Below are positions 15,917-25,031 of a stretch of DNA of 38,940 nucleotides, piece by piece. The stretch lies in the NCBI GenBank assembly GCA_902825795.1, contig CADECG010000013.1, positions 1 to 38,940 of the forward strand, given 5' to 3'. Under the pieces are notes generated by a model. The model was not told where the DNA came from and did no database searches. It worked only from the letters and a program-made list of their open reading frames with translations. The position numbers were made by a program, and so were the translations under genes. Every line of letters begins with the position of its first letter. Within the stretch, counting starts at the first letter, position 1. This DNA comes from an uncultured Bacteroidota bacterium (GTDB taxonomy: Bacteria; Bacteroidota; Bacteroidia; Flavobacteriales_F; PHOS-HE28).

Positions 15917-17229
15917 TCAGCAGCGGGTGTTACGGGTTCACCGTTCAACAACCGGTCGGGCCGTGAAATGAACCGTTTGTCGACCGCGAGGTAGGCAAGC
16001 ATGGAGAAGAGGACCATGTGGCCGAGAAAGATGCCGTGCGCAAAGATGTCGATCTGGTATACGAAGAGGATGTAGATGAGTGCGGCGTAGATCGGGGCCT
16101 CGCTCAGACCGTCGATGTAGCGCTGACGGTAATACTTGTACGCAACCCACATCAGCCAATAGAAAATGCCTAAGGCAATGATCCCTTGGCTGGTGAGGAT
16201 CTCCAGAAACGTGCTGTGCATGTGCAGGTTGTATGCGTCCTCTTCACCCCACAGGCGCGCAACTTCGTCGAGCATGCCGATCTTGTAGTGGCCGTGATAG
16301 CTCAGGCCTTGCACCATCCCACGGCGATCGTGCATGGCCCAATCGGCCACAGCTTCCCAGATGTAAGTACGGCCATTGAAGGAGGTGACATCGTCCTTGC
16401 TGACGCGACCGAGGATACTGGCGAAGAAGGGGAGGCTGAGAACGGTGTAGATGAGCAGCGCGAAGCTCATCATCAACGGCATGGTGAAGAGCGAGATCAA
16501 GTAGACACGGGCCGCTTTCATGGCCTTGAAGAGGAAGAGCACCGTGAAGAGCAGGAAGAGCATGAATGAGAGGCGGCTGTTGATGCTGAGCATCGCCCCA
16601 AGGTTCAGTAGGTACAGGCCGCCGTACCCGAAAAACCGAAGTGGCCGTGAGCTCATCTCGGCGAACTTGATGCGGAACAGCAGCATCATGTTGACGATGG
16701 CCACAAGGTGCGATCCGTCGTAGATGCCCGTTGCGAAAGGCAGGCTCACCCGGCCGGGGAAGGTGTGCATGAGGTTGCGCAAACCGGCCGCGTAACCGAG
16801 GTAGTTGATGATGAGCAACGCCAAGAGGCTGCGCAGGAGGAGCTCCGTAAAATCGAAATCCTCAGCGGCGCGGTTGTATATCAGAACGATCACCACCGCC
16901 GGGAAGGGCACCAGAACCAACAGCGATTGGCCCACGGTGTTGGGCAGCGTGAGGATGGGAACATGATGCACCAGCAGGCCGATCCAATACATCAACACCA
17001 GCGATGCGATGTAGGCCATGGCCACCCAGAACACCCGATTGGTCATCGGTTGCAGCACGCGCTGATACATGCGGTCGATGACCCAGAACAGGATGATCGC
17101 CAGGTAACCCAGCGACGCCGTGATGTACCCGATGGTCGGGCTCTGTTTCACGATCAGCCAGCACCCGATGCCGTAGATGGGCAGGGCGGCAACGAACATG
17201 AAATTGATGAGCTTCCGCTTGCTGAGCAC
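15913..17229 (-). CDS. O-antigen ligase/polymerase-like membrane protein (Wzy/WaaL type)
   Basis: A 438-residue, strongly hydrophobic protein with about a dozen predicted membrane spans. Near the C-terminus lies a large periplasmic loop containing SFNGRTYIWEAV and, further on, the family hallmark HMHSTFLEILTSQGIIALG. Family members either polymerise lipid-linked repeat units (Wzy) or transfer chains to an acceptor (WaaL). Beside Wzx, Wzc and Wza a polymerase is the likelier role, but sequence alone does not separate them. The start is GTG (17227-17229). A 94-nt gap separates it from the preceding gene. Confidence 0.85.
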   Translation of the reverse strand: MLSKRKLINFMFVAALPIYGIGCWLIVKQSPTIGYITASLGYLAIILFWVIDRMYQRVLQPMTNRVFWVAMAYIASLVLMYWIGLLVHHVPILTLPNTVGQSLLVLVPFPAVVIVLIYNRAAEDFDFTELLLRSLLALLIINYLGYAAGLRNLMHTFPGRVSLPFATGIYDGSHLVAIVNMMLLFRIKFAEMSSRPLRFFGYGGLYLLNLGAMLSINSRLSFMLFLLFTVLFLFKAMKAARVYLISLFTMPLMMSFALLIYTVLSLPFFASILGRVSKDDVTSFNGRTYIWEAVADWAMHDRRGMVQGLSYHGHYKIGMLDEVARLWGEEDAYNLHMHSTFLEILTSQGIIALGIFYWLMWVAYKYYRQRYIDGLSEAPIYAALIYILFVYQIDIFAHGIFLGHMVLFSMLAYLAVDKRFISRPDRLLNGEPVTPAAE

Positions 17230-17303
17230 GGCTGTGGATGGCTGCGGGCCAAGGTATCCTTCCCTCCAGCCGGTGTTCGCGTTCAGTAAGGCGGCCCGCT
17301 GAC

Positions 17304-17325
17304 GATCGGCTGTTGGCCGCCGATC
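17304..17325 (-). other. Inverted repeat just after the HlpA-like gene
   Basis: A 7-bp inverted repeat (17304-17310 with 17319-17325, 8-nt loop) overlaps the stop region of the upstream gene on the minus strand. No T-run follows, so it is a weak candidate for a leaky terminator or processing hairpin within the operon. Confidence 0.3.
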
Positions 17326-18319
17326 AGTTGATGCCGAGTTTGCGCTGCAACTTGCCGAGGACGGGCGTAATGGCCTGATCGATCTCCTTGGGTAGCGCCT
17401 TTTTCAACTTGTTCTTCAAGCGGCGCAGCATGCTCGGCTCGATGTACTTCTGGAAATACTCCAGATCACGCTCTTTATCGCACACCATGAAGGCCGGGTG
17501 CTTCAGCGGGAAGGTCATTTCGCCAGCGGCATCCTTGTTGCGTGGATCCAAGTGACTGCCGGTATGCGTGCTGCCATCACCGAAACCAATGTTGCGGATC
17601 AGGTTCACGGTGGGGATGATGTTCATGCCACCGTGAACGATACGGCCGTAATCGAGCTGAAAGTCCCAGCTATGGATACGGCCATCCCAGCTGCTCTCAA
17701 GCAAATGCATGGCCTCGCGGGCCTCGCCCTTATCGAGGAAATGTCCGTTCAATAAACCGCCGTCGCGCAGCGCCGGCCAATCGTTCATGTGCAGGTCGTA
17801 CTTGTGCCACATGCGGCGCCAACTGGCCCAGCCCCAATAGGCGCCGTAGCCGTGGGCGCTGTAGTAGTAGCTCTCGTTGTTGCGCGCGGGCCACTCGGGC
17901 ATGAGGTTGTTGCCCATAACGATCCAGATCCGCTCGTCGTCGCGGTAGCGCAACAACATGTCCTGTGCGAACCAGAACCACGAGAGCATCGGCTTGCAGT
18001 CATCCTCAAGTATGATCCCTTCCTCCTCGTGCTCGAAGAACCATGTGATCGCTGCCGGTGGACCGAATTTCACGGTCTGGTTGGTTTCGCTGAAGCGCGT
18101 TTTCAGCTCGCACGGCCAGTCCACCAGCTTCACCAGGTCGCGCACACGCTGCACGTCCTCACGCTCCTTGTCGTTGCGTGCACCATCGCAAGCGAAATAC
18201 AAGCGCGGGGGTTTCGCAGCGCGGATGCCCTCCATAACGGCCTTGCTCTCTTCGAACCGCTTGAAGGCGATGAAGAGAACCGCTGTGTTGAGCGGACCCG
18301 GTGGTGTGAACGTGCTCAT
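17324..18319 (-). CDS. HlpA-like nucleotide-diphospho-sugar transferase
   Basis: A 331-residue GT-A-like transferase of the group often annotated as hemolytic-protein HlpA-like or nucleotide-diphospho-sugar transferase in capsule loci. Visible are LNTAVLFIAFKRFEES at the start, YFACDGARND, the metal-binding EDDCKP in GIILEDDCKPMLSWF, and a long aromatic-rich acceptor region (YYYSAHGYGAYWGWASWRRMW, then SWDFQLDYGRI). It probably adds a sugar to the repeat unit. A longer in-frame extension exists but lies in the neighbouring gene; ATG 18317-18319 overlaps that gene's stop (ATGA) and gives a sensible N-terminus. Confidence 0.82.
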   Translation of the reverse strand: MSTFTPPGPLNTAVLFIAFKRFEESKAVMEGIRAAKPPRLYFACDGARNDKEREDVQRVRDLVKLVDWPCELKTRFSETNQTVKFGPPAAITWFFEHEEEGIILEDDCKPMLSWFWFAQDMLLRYRDDERIWIVMGNNLMPEWPARNNESYYYSAHGYGAYWGWASWRRMWHKYDLHMNDWPALRDGGLLNGHFLDKGEAREAMHLLESSWDGRIHSWDFQLDYGRIVHGGMNIIPTVNLIRNIGFGDGSTHTGSHLDPRNKDAAGEMTFPLKHPAFMVCDKERDLEYFQKYIEPSMLRRLKNKLKKALPKEIDQAITPVLGKLQRKLGIN

Positions 18320-19617
18320 TCGTTGCGCCTCGGTTTTCCCGTCCAGTAGGGATCGCTCCCGAAGGTATTGGTGACCTTGTTCCGGTAATACAGGTCGAAG
18401 TTGCGCAGCATGCCGATAGCATGGCGGGCCACTTCGCCGGGGCGGGCGAACTCGCCGACGAAACGGTATAGGAACAATTGCATTCGGTCGGCCCATCGTA
18501 CGCTGATGTCCTGCACGATGTTGCCGTGCCGATCGTAGGGAAGGATCTCGATGCAACCCGCTGCTAAGGCCGTTGGCAATAGCATGTTGCTGCCGTGTAC
18601 CCCCACCACCAGTTGGCTTTTGGCGTAGGCATGGCACCACGTGCGTTCCATGGCCTCGTCCATCCGTGTGGTACGCAGGTCGTCGGCCAGACTTCCGTAG
18701 CCGCCTTTCGGCGCGAGGCCCACAACACTGAAGGTGCATTGCGGAACGGCGGCCTTGATGGCGCGCATACTGCGGCGGATCATGCGGTCCTGAGCCGATA
18801 CGAAGAGCATTTTCGCAAGACCCTTCATGCCCAAGCGACCCATTGCACGCGAACAGAACTTCGCCAAGCCGTTGGCGAACCAGAGCCTGTCCTGCCGCGC
18901 CACGAAGGTTATGTGCGGAGAGCGTGTGCTGAACTCCTGCAGCTTGAAGGGTGCAATACCGGTGTAGCGTTCGATGTCGATCCGCGTGAAATCGGGGTGG
19001 GCATAGCCGCGCGCCATGTTCACTTCATCGTACTCTACTAATCGCTCTTGCACGAAGGTGTTGATGGCAGTATGCCATGCTTGGCCTTGTCCCAGTTTCA
19101 CATCCACGATCCACACCTCGGCGCAGCCCTTCGGTTCCAGCCATGCGAACATGCGCGGCAACAGCACCACAACTCCGTGATCCGGATAGTTGTCGATGTA
19201 GTGCTGTGCGTTGTACAGCTTCAGCAGCACGTGCCCATAGAGGAAATCGATCGTATCGAGGATGATCACCCGTTTGCTCGGGCGCAGCACCTTGCGCTCG
19301 ATCTTCACCGGCGCATCGCTTCGGTTCTTGAAGGCGTTCAGCAAGGGACCGTACAACCAGCTTTCGGCGCCGGACTGGTTGAAGAGCTGACCATCAGTTT
19401 TGCCGATAGCGATGGGATGATCCACCGAGAAGCCGACCGGTAGGTCGCGGAGAAAATCGAGGCCGCAGGCGTTGCACCGGTGGTCGCCGAGTACGTGAGC
19501 GCCGGGGAAGAGCACACCGTTGCATGCGATGTCGCCGGAGCCACAGGAAGGACACACGAATGCATGGTACTGCACCGGCTTCACGGGTACCAAATGGCGG
19601 TCGGCGGTTATGTTCAT
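18316..19617 (-). CDS. GT61-like glycosyltransferase with N-terminal zinc ribbon
   Basis: A 433-residue protein. Residues 17-55 contain CPSC at 22-25 and CNAC at 48-51, a Cys4 zinc-ribbon pattern. The rest resembles GT61 (DUF563) glycosyltransferases: RVIILDTIDFLYGHVLLK, NMARGYAHPDF, HITFVARQDR, SVVGLAPKGGYGSLAD and the family hallmark VVGVHGSNMLLPTALAAGCIEILPYD near residues 335-360. GT61 enzymes transfer pentoses or GlcNAc in other organisms; the donor here is unknown. ATG 19615-19617 overlaps the flippase stop (ATGA). Longer frames upstream lie inside the flippase gene and were rejected. Confidence 0.75.
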   Translation of the reverse strand: MNITADRHLVPVKPVQYHAFVCPSCGSGDIACNGVLFPGAHVLGDHRCNACGLDFLRDLPVGFSVDHPIAIGKTDGQLFNQSGAESWLYGPLLNAFKNRSDAPVKIERKVLRPSKRVIILDTIDFLYGHVLLKLYNAQHYIDNYPDHGVVVLLPRMFAWLEPKGCAEVWIVDVKLGQGQAWHTAINTFVQERLVEYDEVNMARGYAHPDFTRIDIERYTGIAPFKLQEFSTRSPHITFVARQDRLWFANGLAKFCSRAMGRLGMKGLAKMLFVSAQDRMIRRSMRAIKAAVPQCTFSVVGLAPKGGYGSLADDLRTTRMDEAMERTWCHAYAKSQLVVGVHGSNMLLPTALAAGCIEILPYDRHGNIVQDISVRWADRMQLFLYRFVGEFARPGEVARHAIGMLRNFDLYYRNKVTNTFGSDPYWTGKPRRNE

Positions 19618-20939
19618 CGGGCCCGGTGGAATTTCCAGAAGCTGAACATGGCTTTCATCATCCAGCCGAAGTTGGCGCGCGTATCCTTGAAGAACAGGTC
19701 CATGAGGAAGATGCTCACGGTAAAGGAAATGACCGATGCCCAGATGCTGCCGATGGAGCCCATGGTAGGAATCAACAGGTAGTTGATGCCGATGTTGAGC
19801 GACGCACCGACAACGGCCGTGATGAGCGAGTACTTGAACAGGCTCTCGTTGGTGATGAAGCTTGCCTTGCCCATGCCCATGTTGGTGAAGAGCAGGCGGA
19901 TGCTGAACAGGCCCAACAGCACACCGGCAGGCCTGAACTCTTCGCCGAAGTACCACGCCATGATCGGTTCGGCGAGCAGGTATAGCGGGACCGCAGTGCA
20001 GAGGAACATGAGGAACATGAGGCGGTACTGGTTGAGCAACCGGTCCTCATACTTCTCGCGGCTCTCCATTTTGGCCCGCGCGATCGCGGGTGCTAAACTC
20101 TTCTGGACGATCACGGGCAGGAAGCCGAGCGCTTCGACCATCTTCAGCGCTACGCTGTATTGGCCCACTTCAGCAAACGCTTTCTCCTTGCCATAGTCTG
20201 GATGTTTCGCGAGAAGATCGCCGATCATCACTTGGTCGATCTTGGCCTGAACATACAGCGCGATACCGAAGACGATCAATGGCCAGCTCTGTTTTAGCAG
20301 ATCTCTCAGGAGGTCTTTGCTGTATTTCCATGCCCGCCATGTCGCGCCGCTGCGTTCATACGCGATCAAGTAGCCGCCGCTCAGCACCAGCATCTCCACC
20401 ACATAGCTCCATGCGAACCAGGTGAGCGGTGCGTCGATGGCGATGAGGAAGAACTTGTAGCCCGCGCTGATCAACGCTTGGGCAATGAGCACCAAACTCG
20501 ACGTTCGGGCTTCCACCCGGGCCTGGTACCAGTACTCGATGACCACGAACGGCTTGAGCAGTTCGGCGATGGCGATGATGCCCACCAGCATCAGCGTGTC
20601 GCTGTCCATTCCCTTCAGGAAACCGATGCCGGTTGTGAGGACGACCAGTAGCAGTGCCCCGATGAACTTGAGCATGGCCGAGGTACCGAGAAGGTCGTCG
20701 CGGCGTTCGGGTTTGCGCACGAGATCGCGCACCACGATCTCATCCAACCCCATGCTCGTCAGCGCGAAGAAGAGCCCGACGAACCCAGCGGCGTAGCTCA
20801 ATTGACCGAAATCGGTGGCCCCTAGTTTTTCGGTGACGTACTTCGTGGTGATGAGCACCACAACAAGTCGAAGCACCTTCTCCACGAACATCCATGAGGT
20901 GTTCGCCAGGTACTTGCGCGCGCCTTCGCTCTTCAGCAT
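19614..20939 (-). CDS. Wzx-type polysaccharide flippase
   Basis: A 441-residue member of the MOP/PST superfamily that moves lipid-linked repeat units across the inner membrane. It opens with KYLANTSWMFVEKVLRLVV and LGATDFGQLSYAAGFVGLF, the usual first two helices. GLDEIVVRDL follows, then alternating hydrophobic segments consistent with about 12-14 helices. The length is normal. The ATG lies 17 nt after the Wzc-like stop, and the 3' end overlaps the GT61-like start. Its presence, with a polymerase and a Wzc/Wza pair, defines the locus as Wzx/Wzy-dependent rather than ABC-transporter or synthase type. Confidence 0.92.
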   Translation of the reverse strand: MLKSEGARKYLANTSWMFVEKVLRLVVVLITTKYVTEKLGATDFGQLSYAAGFVGLFFALTSMGLDEIVVRDLVRKPERRDDLLGTSAMLKFIGALLLVVLTTGIGFLKGMDSDTLMLVGIIAIAELLKPFVVIEYWYQARVEARTSSLVLIAQALISAGYKFFLIAIDAPLTWFAWSYVVEMLVLSGGYLIAYERSGATWRAWKYSKDLLRDLLKQSWPLIVFGIALYVQAKIDQVMIGDLLAKHPDYGKEKAFAEVGQYSVALKMVEALGFLPVIVQKSLAPAIARAKMESREKYEDRLLNQYRLMFLMFLCTAVPLYLLAEPIMAWYFGEEFRPAGVLLGLFSIRLLFTNMGMGKASFITNESLFKYSLITAVVGASLNIGINYLLIPTMGSIGSIWASVISFTVSIFLMDLFFKDTRANFGWMMKAMFSFWKFHRAR

Positions 20940-20956
20940 TCGTGCGTGCGTGGTCC

Positions 20957-23281
20957 TTACTTGACGTAATAACCGTAGCCGCTGCTATTGCCCTTGGCCA
21001 CGTCGTTGAGCAACAGGTCGATGCGACCGAGCTTGCCGTTGGCGTGCAAGCCGTTCACCAATCGTAGATCGCGGCGGTGGGTATGGCGCTCGCGCACAAC
21101 GTACAGGGTAACGTCGATGTGGCGCATGAGGATCACGAACTCGCTCACCAAGCCCATGGGGCTGGCATCAATGATCACGTGATCGTAGCGTGCGCGCAGT
21201 TGTTTGAAGAACTCTTCCATGTGCGGGCTTTCGACCAGTTCCAGCGGATTCGGTGGTATGGGGCCGGCGGTGATCACATCCAAGCCCGGTATATCGGTGC
21301 GGCGGATCACACTGTCGAGAGCGGCATCGCCGATCAGGATGTTGCTCAGGCCCGGGCCATCCTTCAGTTCAAGCGTTTCCTGCACACGCGGGCGACGCAT
21401 ATCGGCATCCACCAGCACCGCACGTTTGCCGCTCAGCGCCATCACCGTGGACAAGTTGAGGGCGCAGAACGTTTTGCCTTCGCCACTGCTGCTGCTGGTG
21501 AAGCCCACGACCTGTCGCGGTGCATCGGCATTGAGGTATTGCAGGTTGATGCGCGCGGTGCGGAACGCCTCGGCCAACAGGCTCTTCGGCTCATCCATGG
21601 TAATGCGCTTGCGCTTGCTGCTCGGTATGGTGGCCAGCAGGGGTATCGGGCTCAATCGCTTCAGCTCGTCCTGATCAGCGATGGTGTCATTAAAGAAGTC
21701 ACGGAGCAGGATGAACCCGATGGGAAGGATCAAGCCAAGCAGGAGCGCAGCTCCGAAAATGGTCTTCTTGTCCGGAGCGACCGGCCCACCACCGATCATA
21801 CGGGCGGGATCCACCACGGTCTTATCCACTTGATCGGAGTTGATGGCGATCTGCGCCTCGTAGAGCTTCTCCATCAAATAGTTGTTGATGCTCTCCGTGA
21901 GTTCGTATTGATTGATCGCGATATCCTTCCGTTGCTGCTCTTTCGGCAACTGGCCCAGTTGCCAATTGGCTTGGCCGATGCGCTGATTGGCATCCTGCAA
22001 CTCGATCTGCAATTTGCTCAACAGGTTCTTCGCACTGCCGATGATCTGCGCACGTCCGTCACGAATGGTCTTCATCAAGGCCAGGGTAGGGGCTGTCGGA
22101 GTTTTCTCGGTAACGCGGATCTGGCTCAGTCGATTGACGTTCTGGTTGTATCGGTCGATCAACGATTCCAGGCCGGGATCGCCCAAGTTCGCGGAGGAGG
22201 GGACCGTGCGATCGTCATCAGCCGACATGCCGTTGATCAGTTGCTCTTGCAGATACTGGATGCCCGTTCGCGCACGACTTTGTTGCTCTTGGTACCGGGC
22301 CATCTCATTGTAGAGCTGTTCAGCACGGCCGTCGCCTCCAACCGGACCGCTCTGGATCACGATATCGGTTGCGGCCTGCATTTCGGCCCGGGAGCGTTTC
22401 AACTGCGAATCGATGAACTCGATGGTGCGATTTCCCTTCTCGTTCTGTTTGTCCTGCTCGCTTTCGATATAGACCGCCATCAGCGTATTCAGGAAGTCCT
22501 TCTCCTTTTCCACTGCTTCGCCGGAGGTGCTGAGCATGACGATGTTGCTCTTCTCGCCCATGCTTTCGATACCAAGCTTTGCGCCGTAAGAATCAACAAG
22601 GCCTGTTAGACTGTTGATAAAGAAGAAATAATCCGTTTTCGGGTCGTACGGAAAGCTATCAGGGAATGAGATGGTGAACGCCAAGTGGGGCAATTTCACA
22701 GGCTCGCCGAATTTGCGCTCTTCCTTCACGCTGGCCAACGGATCGAACGCGTCCGTTACCACCTCTTTCACCGGATCATAGAGGTGGACATTCTTGCCTT
22801 CTGCGTTAACGGTGTAGGTTTTTGCAGCGCTGTTCACCTTAATGTGGATCGGGAGCCCGGTGTACTGGTGCACCGAGCTATCGAGTTTCACTTGGAACGG
22901 TGGGTAGTCGTACAACTCACTGGTGAGGTAGTTCTTCTTCGCCAAGTAACTGATGCCGAAAGGCAGGCGCTTCAGTGTTTTTTGCAGGATGTTCTGACTG
23001 CGGAGTACGGCGATCTGGTCCTCGATGTCCGCGCTGTTGCGCAGGTAGCCTGTACCCTTGATGAATTCCTCGTTGCTCGCGCCGAAACTGTTACGGCTTT
23101 TCTCACTGAGCATGATGGATGCGCCGACGAGGTAGGACTTGGTCGTCGTCTTGTATTTCCAGACCGCACCGGCGGTGCACAAGCCGATCGTGATCAGGAA
23201 CAACCACCACATGGCGGTCATCTTACCGAAGATGGCCCGCAAGTCGATAGTGTCGCCAGCGGTTTGTTGTTCCCTGCTCAT
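20957..23281 (-). CDS. Wzc-like polysaccharide co-polymerase / tyrosine autokinase
   Basis: A 774-residue inner-membrane protein controlling chain length and export. The N-terminal Wzz domain has a first membrane helix at about 24-42 (MWWLFLITIGLCTAGAVW) and a periplasmic region with coiled-coil stretches. A second helix lies at about 505-528. The cytoplasmic BY-kinase domain has Walker A SSSSGEGKTF near 592, Walker A' AVLVDADMRRPR near 622 and Walker B HVIIDASP near 702. A short C-terminal tyrosine cluster (GYGYYVK) is the likely autophosphorylation site, with only three Tyr. The kinase is fused to the membrane part, as usual outside Firmicutes. It overlaps the Wza-like stop by 4 nt. Confidence 0.94.
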   Translation of the reverse strand: MSREQQTAGDTIDLRAIFGKMTAMWWLFLITIGLCTAGAVWKYKTTTKSYLVGASIMLSEKSRNSFGASNEEFIKGTGYLRNSADIEDQIAVLRSQNILQKTLKRLPFGISYLAKKNYLTSELYDYPPFQVKLDSSVHQYTGLPIHIKVNSAAKTYTVNAEGKNVHLYDPVKEVVTDAFDPLASVKEERKFGEPVKLPHLAFTISFPDSFPYDPKTDYFFFINSLTGLVDSYGAKLGIESMGEKSNIVMLSTSGEAVEKEKDFLNTLMAVYIESEQDKQNEKGNRTIEFIDSQLKRSRAEMQAATDIVIQSGPVGGDGRAEQLYNEMARYQEQQSRARTGIQYLQEQLINGMSADDDRTVPSSANLGDPGLESLIDRYNQNVNRLSQIRVTEKTPTAPTLALMKTIRDGRAQIIGSAKNLLSKLQIELQDANQRIGQANWQLGQLPKEQQRKDIAINQYELTESINNYLMEKLYEAQIAINSDQVDKTVVDPARMIGGGPVAPDKKTIFGAALLLGLILPIGFILLRDFFNDTIADQDELKRLSPIPLLATIPSSKRKRITMDEPKSLLAEAFRTARINLQYLNADAPRQVVGFTSSSSGEGKTFCALNLSTVMALSGKRAVLVDADMRRPRVQETLELKDGPGLSNILIGDAALDSVIRRTDIPGLDVITAGPIPPNPLELVESPHMEEFFKQLRARYDHVIIDASPMGLVSEFVILMRHIDVTLYVVRERHTHRRDLRLVNGLHANGKLGRIDLLLNDVAKGNSSGYGYYVK

Positions 23282-24063
23282 GGGTTGGAATTCTGTACCA
23301 CGGTTACGACAAGCGCCGCAGCGCTGATGGCCGCGAAAAGGATACCCAGTAGGTCGAGGTTCGATCGACCCACTTTCGCCCTCAACGTTGGAACGTACAC
23401 CACATCCCCGGGCAGCAAATAGTAGTATTCGCTCGTGAGCACATCGGTGCTACCGAGGTCCACATAGATCGCTTGCACGCCTTTGTCGCTCTGGCGCATC
23501 AAGGTCACCTTCTCCTTGTCGCCGAACTCATTGGCACCACCGGCTTGCGCAAGGGCCTCCAGGATCGTGATCTGGTTGTTGTACACGAAGTACGTACCGG
23601 GGCGCTGCACATCGCCGAGCACGCTCACGCGGTAGCTCACCAGTTTCAGGATCACAGTAGCATTGGTGAAGATGTCATTGATCTTGCGCTGCACCAATTC
23701 CTGTGCTTCGCCCACGGTGAGGCCTTGCACCTTCACCTTGCCCACGCTGGGCAGTTGCACTTGACCGTTCTTATCCACGCTGTAGCCGTTCACGAAGAGC
23801 GCCGCTTCGTTGAGCCCAACGGATCCGTTGGCGCTTTCCACGTTGAAGAAGATCGATGTAGCGGCGTCCAGGCCCATCACGCGGATGCTCATCACATCGT
23901 TGACCTGGATGCGGTACTCGAACTTCTTGTTCTCGAACAGCTTGGCACCCTCGGTGCTCAGCGAATTGTCGCGCAGGTAGTTGATATCGCGGCGACCCAC
24001 GCATGAGGCTAAACTCGCCATCACAAAAATGCCGAGCAGCCACTTCATTCCCTTCACTTCCAT
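23278..24063 (-). CDS. Wza-like polysaccharide export lipoprotein (OPX)
   Basis: A 261-residue outer-membrane polysaccharide export protein. A lipoprotein signal ends in MASLASC (Cys21). The polysaccharide export domain follows (FEYRIQVNDVMSIRV), then an SLBB-type region (VSVLGDVQRPGTYFV, ITILEALAQAGGANEFGD) and a terminal hydrophobic helix (LLGILFAAISAAALVVTVV) typical of Bacteroidota OPX proteins. ATG 24061-24063 is the first start; a Met five codons in (24048) sits closer to the signal core and is equally likely. It is the first gene of the run that continues to 14544 and partners with the Wzc-like kinase. Confidence 0.92.
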   Translation of the reverse strand: MEVKGMKWLLGIFVMASLASCVGRRDINYLRDNSLSTEGAKLFENKKFEYRIQVNDVMSIRVMGLDAATSIFFNVESANGSVGLNEAALFVNGYSVDKNGQVQLPSVGKVKVQGLTVGEAQELVQRKINDIFTNATVILKLVSYRVSVLGDVQRPGTYFVYNNQITILEALAQAGGANEFGDKEKVTLMRQSDKGVQAIYVDLGSTDVLTSEYYYLLPGDVVYVPTLRAKVGRSNLDLLGILFAAISAAALVVTVVQNSNP

Positions 24064-24108
24064 GATCCGTATGCTTTAGCCCGGTAAGAGGCCGTTTTTG
24101 GAGAAGGC

Positions 24109-24116
24109 GAAAGATA
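24109..24116 (-). promoter_or_regulatory. Possible promoter element upstream of the Wza-like gene
   Basis: On the minus strand TATCTTTC sits 45 nt upstream of the Wza-like ATG and matches the Bacteroidota -7 box TAnnTTTG at seven of eight positions. A TTGG lies about 15-18 nt further upstream, slightly closer than the usual -33. This is the only promoter-like site seen ahead of the 9.5-kb run. Confidence 0.35.
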
Positions 24117-24233
24117 CGTGCGCGACCCTGCCAAGGTTTCCGTTGGCGCCTTAAGCATAGGACCCGCGATGGACCGCGGAAGGCGATCGACAAGTACCCC
24201 TCCCGCGCGTACGGAAGCGCCCCGCGAGAGCGA

Positions 24234-24791
24234 TCAGTTATTGAGCGACCCGACCGCTTCGTTGGGTCCGCCTGGTGTTGGTGGGGCCAGCGGCACCCAG
24301 GTGTCCGTGCCATCCGGCGCACGACCCGTTGAAACATCAGGGCGGGCTGTATCCTGTATCCGGATCTCGTCCACCACCATGATGCCATGGCCATCGAAGT
24401 GCACCAAGGCAACAGTTCCATCGTTCCCCGAGAGCCTGAAGTTGGTGTGGATACCTTCCTGGTCGGTGTTCTCGCCGTCGCACCAGATCACGAGGAATCC
24501 TTCGCCGGGGATCATCACCTCGGGCAGTTCATACTTCAAGGGCTCGTGGTCAAGGTCGTCCGTCACGAACCATTTTCCACAATTCAGCAGCAAGTCATTC
24601 CCGGGAGCGTACAACTCGAACCAGTCGGCCTGTTCACCGAACTCGTTCATCTGATGCGATCCGGAAGCGACCAGTTCATTGATCACAATGCATCCGGGAT
24701 GGACCTCGACCAACGTTGGCGGATCCGGTTTTCCCTCCTTTCCACAGGCGATGTACATCAAGGGGATGGATGCGAGGAGAGGCAGTTTCAT
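24234..24791 (-). CDS. Lamin-tail-domain lipoprotein
   Basis: A 185-residue exported protein. The first 16 residues form a short signal ending in MYIACGK, with Cys16 as the probable lipidation site. The body is a lamin tail (LTD) fold: CIVINELVASG, QADWFELYAPG, CGKWFVTDD, PGEGFLVIWCDG, FRLSGNDGTVALVHFDG and DTWVPLAPPTPGGPNE, the proline/glycine ending typical of bacterial LTD domains. Such domains are found on cell-surface proteins of Bacteroidota and are thought to mediate binding. A TTG start four codons upstream (24803) is possible, but ATG 24789-24791 gives the better signal peptide. The gene lies 171 nt ahead of the Wza-like gene on the same strand. Role unknown. Confidence 0.78.
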   Translation of the reverse strand: MKLPLLASIPLMYIACGKEGKPDPPTLVEVHPGCIVINELVASGSHQMNEFGEQADWFELYAPGNDLLLNCGKWFVTDDLDHEPLKYELPEVMIPGEGFLVIWCDGENTDQEGIHTNFRLSGNDGTVALVHFDGHGIMVVDEIRIQDTARPDVSTGRAPDGTDTWVPLAPPTPGGPNEAVGSLNN

Positions 24792-25031
24792 GGTGCGAAA
24801 CAACCTCGGGGTTGCTACGACCTGATTTCGTCAGCATGAAGGTTAGGTGAAGCGGGCACCTTGATGGCTTCATCCCTGAACTGCTCATTGGGCCGAACCG
24901 TTGCCAACATCGTACTGATGATGTATCTCATCCCGCTCTGGACATGCATCCTGCAGTTGACCGACCTTCGCTGACCTCATAAGCCGGGTATGTGCACAGG
25001 ACAGGTCAATAGGCAACGTGAAAGTCTGAAA

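Noticed and set aside
21077-22609. 510-codon plus-strand frame inside the Wzc-like gene
   Set aside because: It is a mirror of the kinase gene, which has intact Walker motifs on the minus strand.
24990-25031. Upstream ATG extending the large lipoprotein by 14 residues
   Set aside because: The extension is polar and would bury the lipoprotein signal; the Met at 25032 places the lipobox Cys at position 18.
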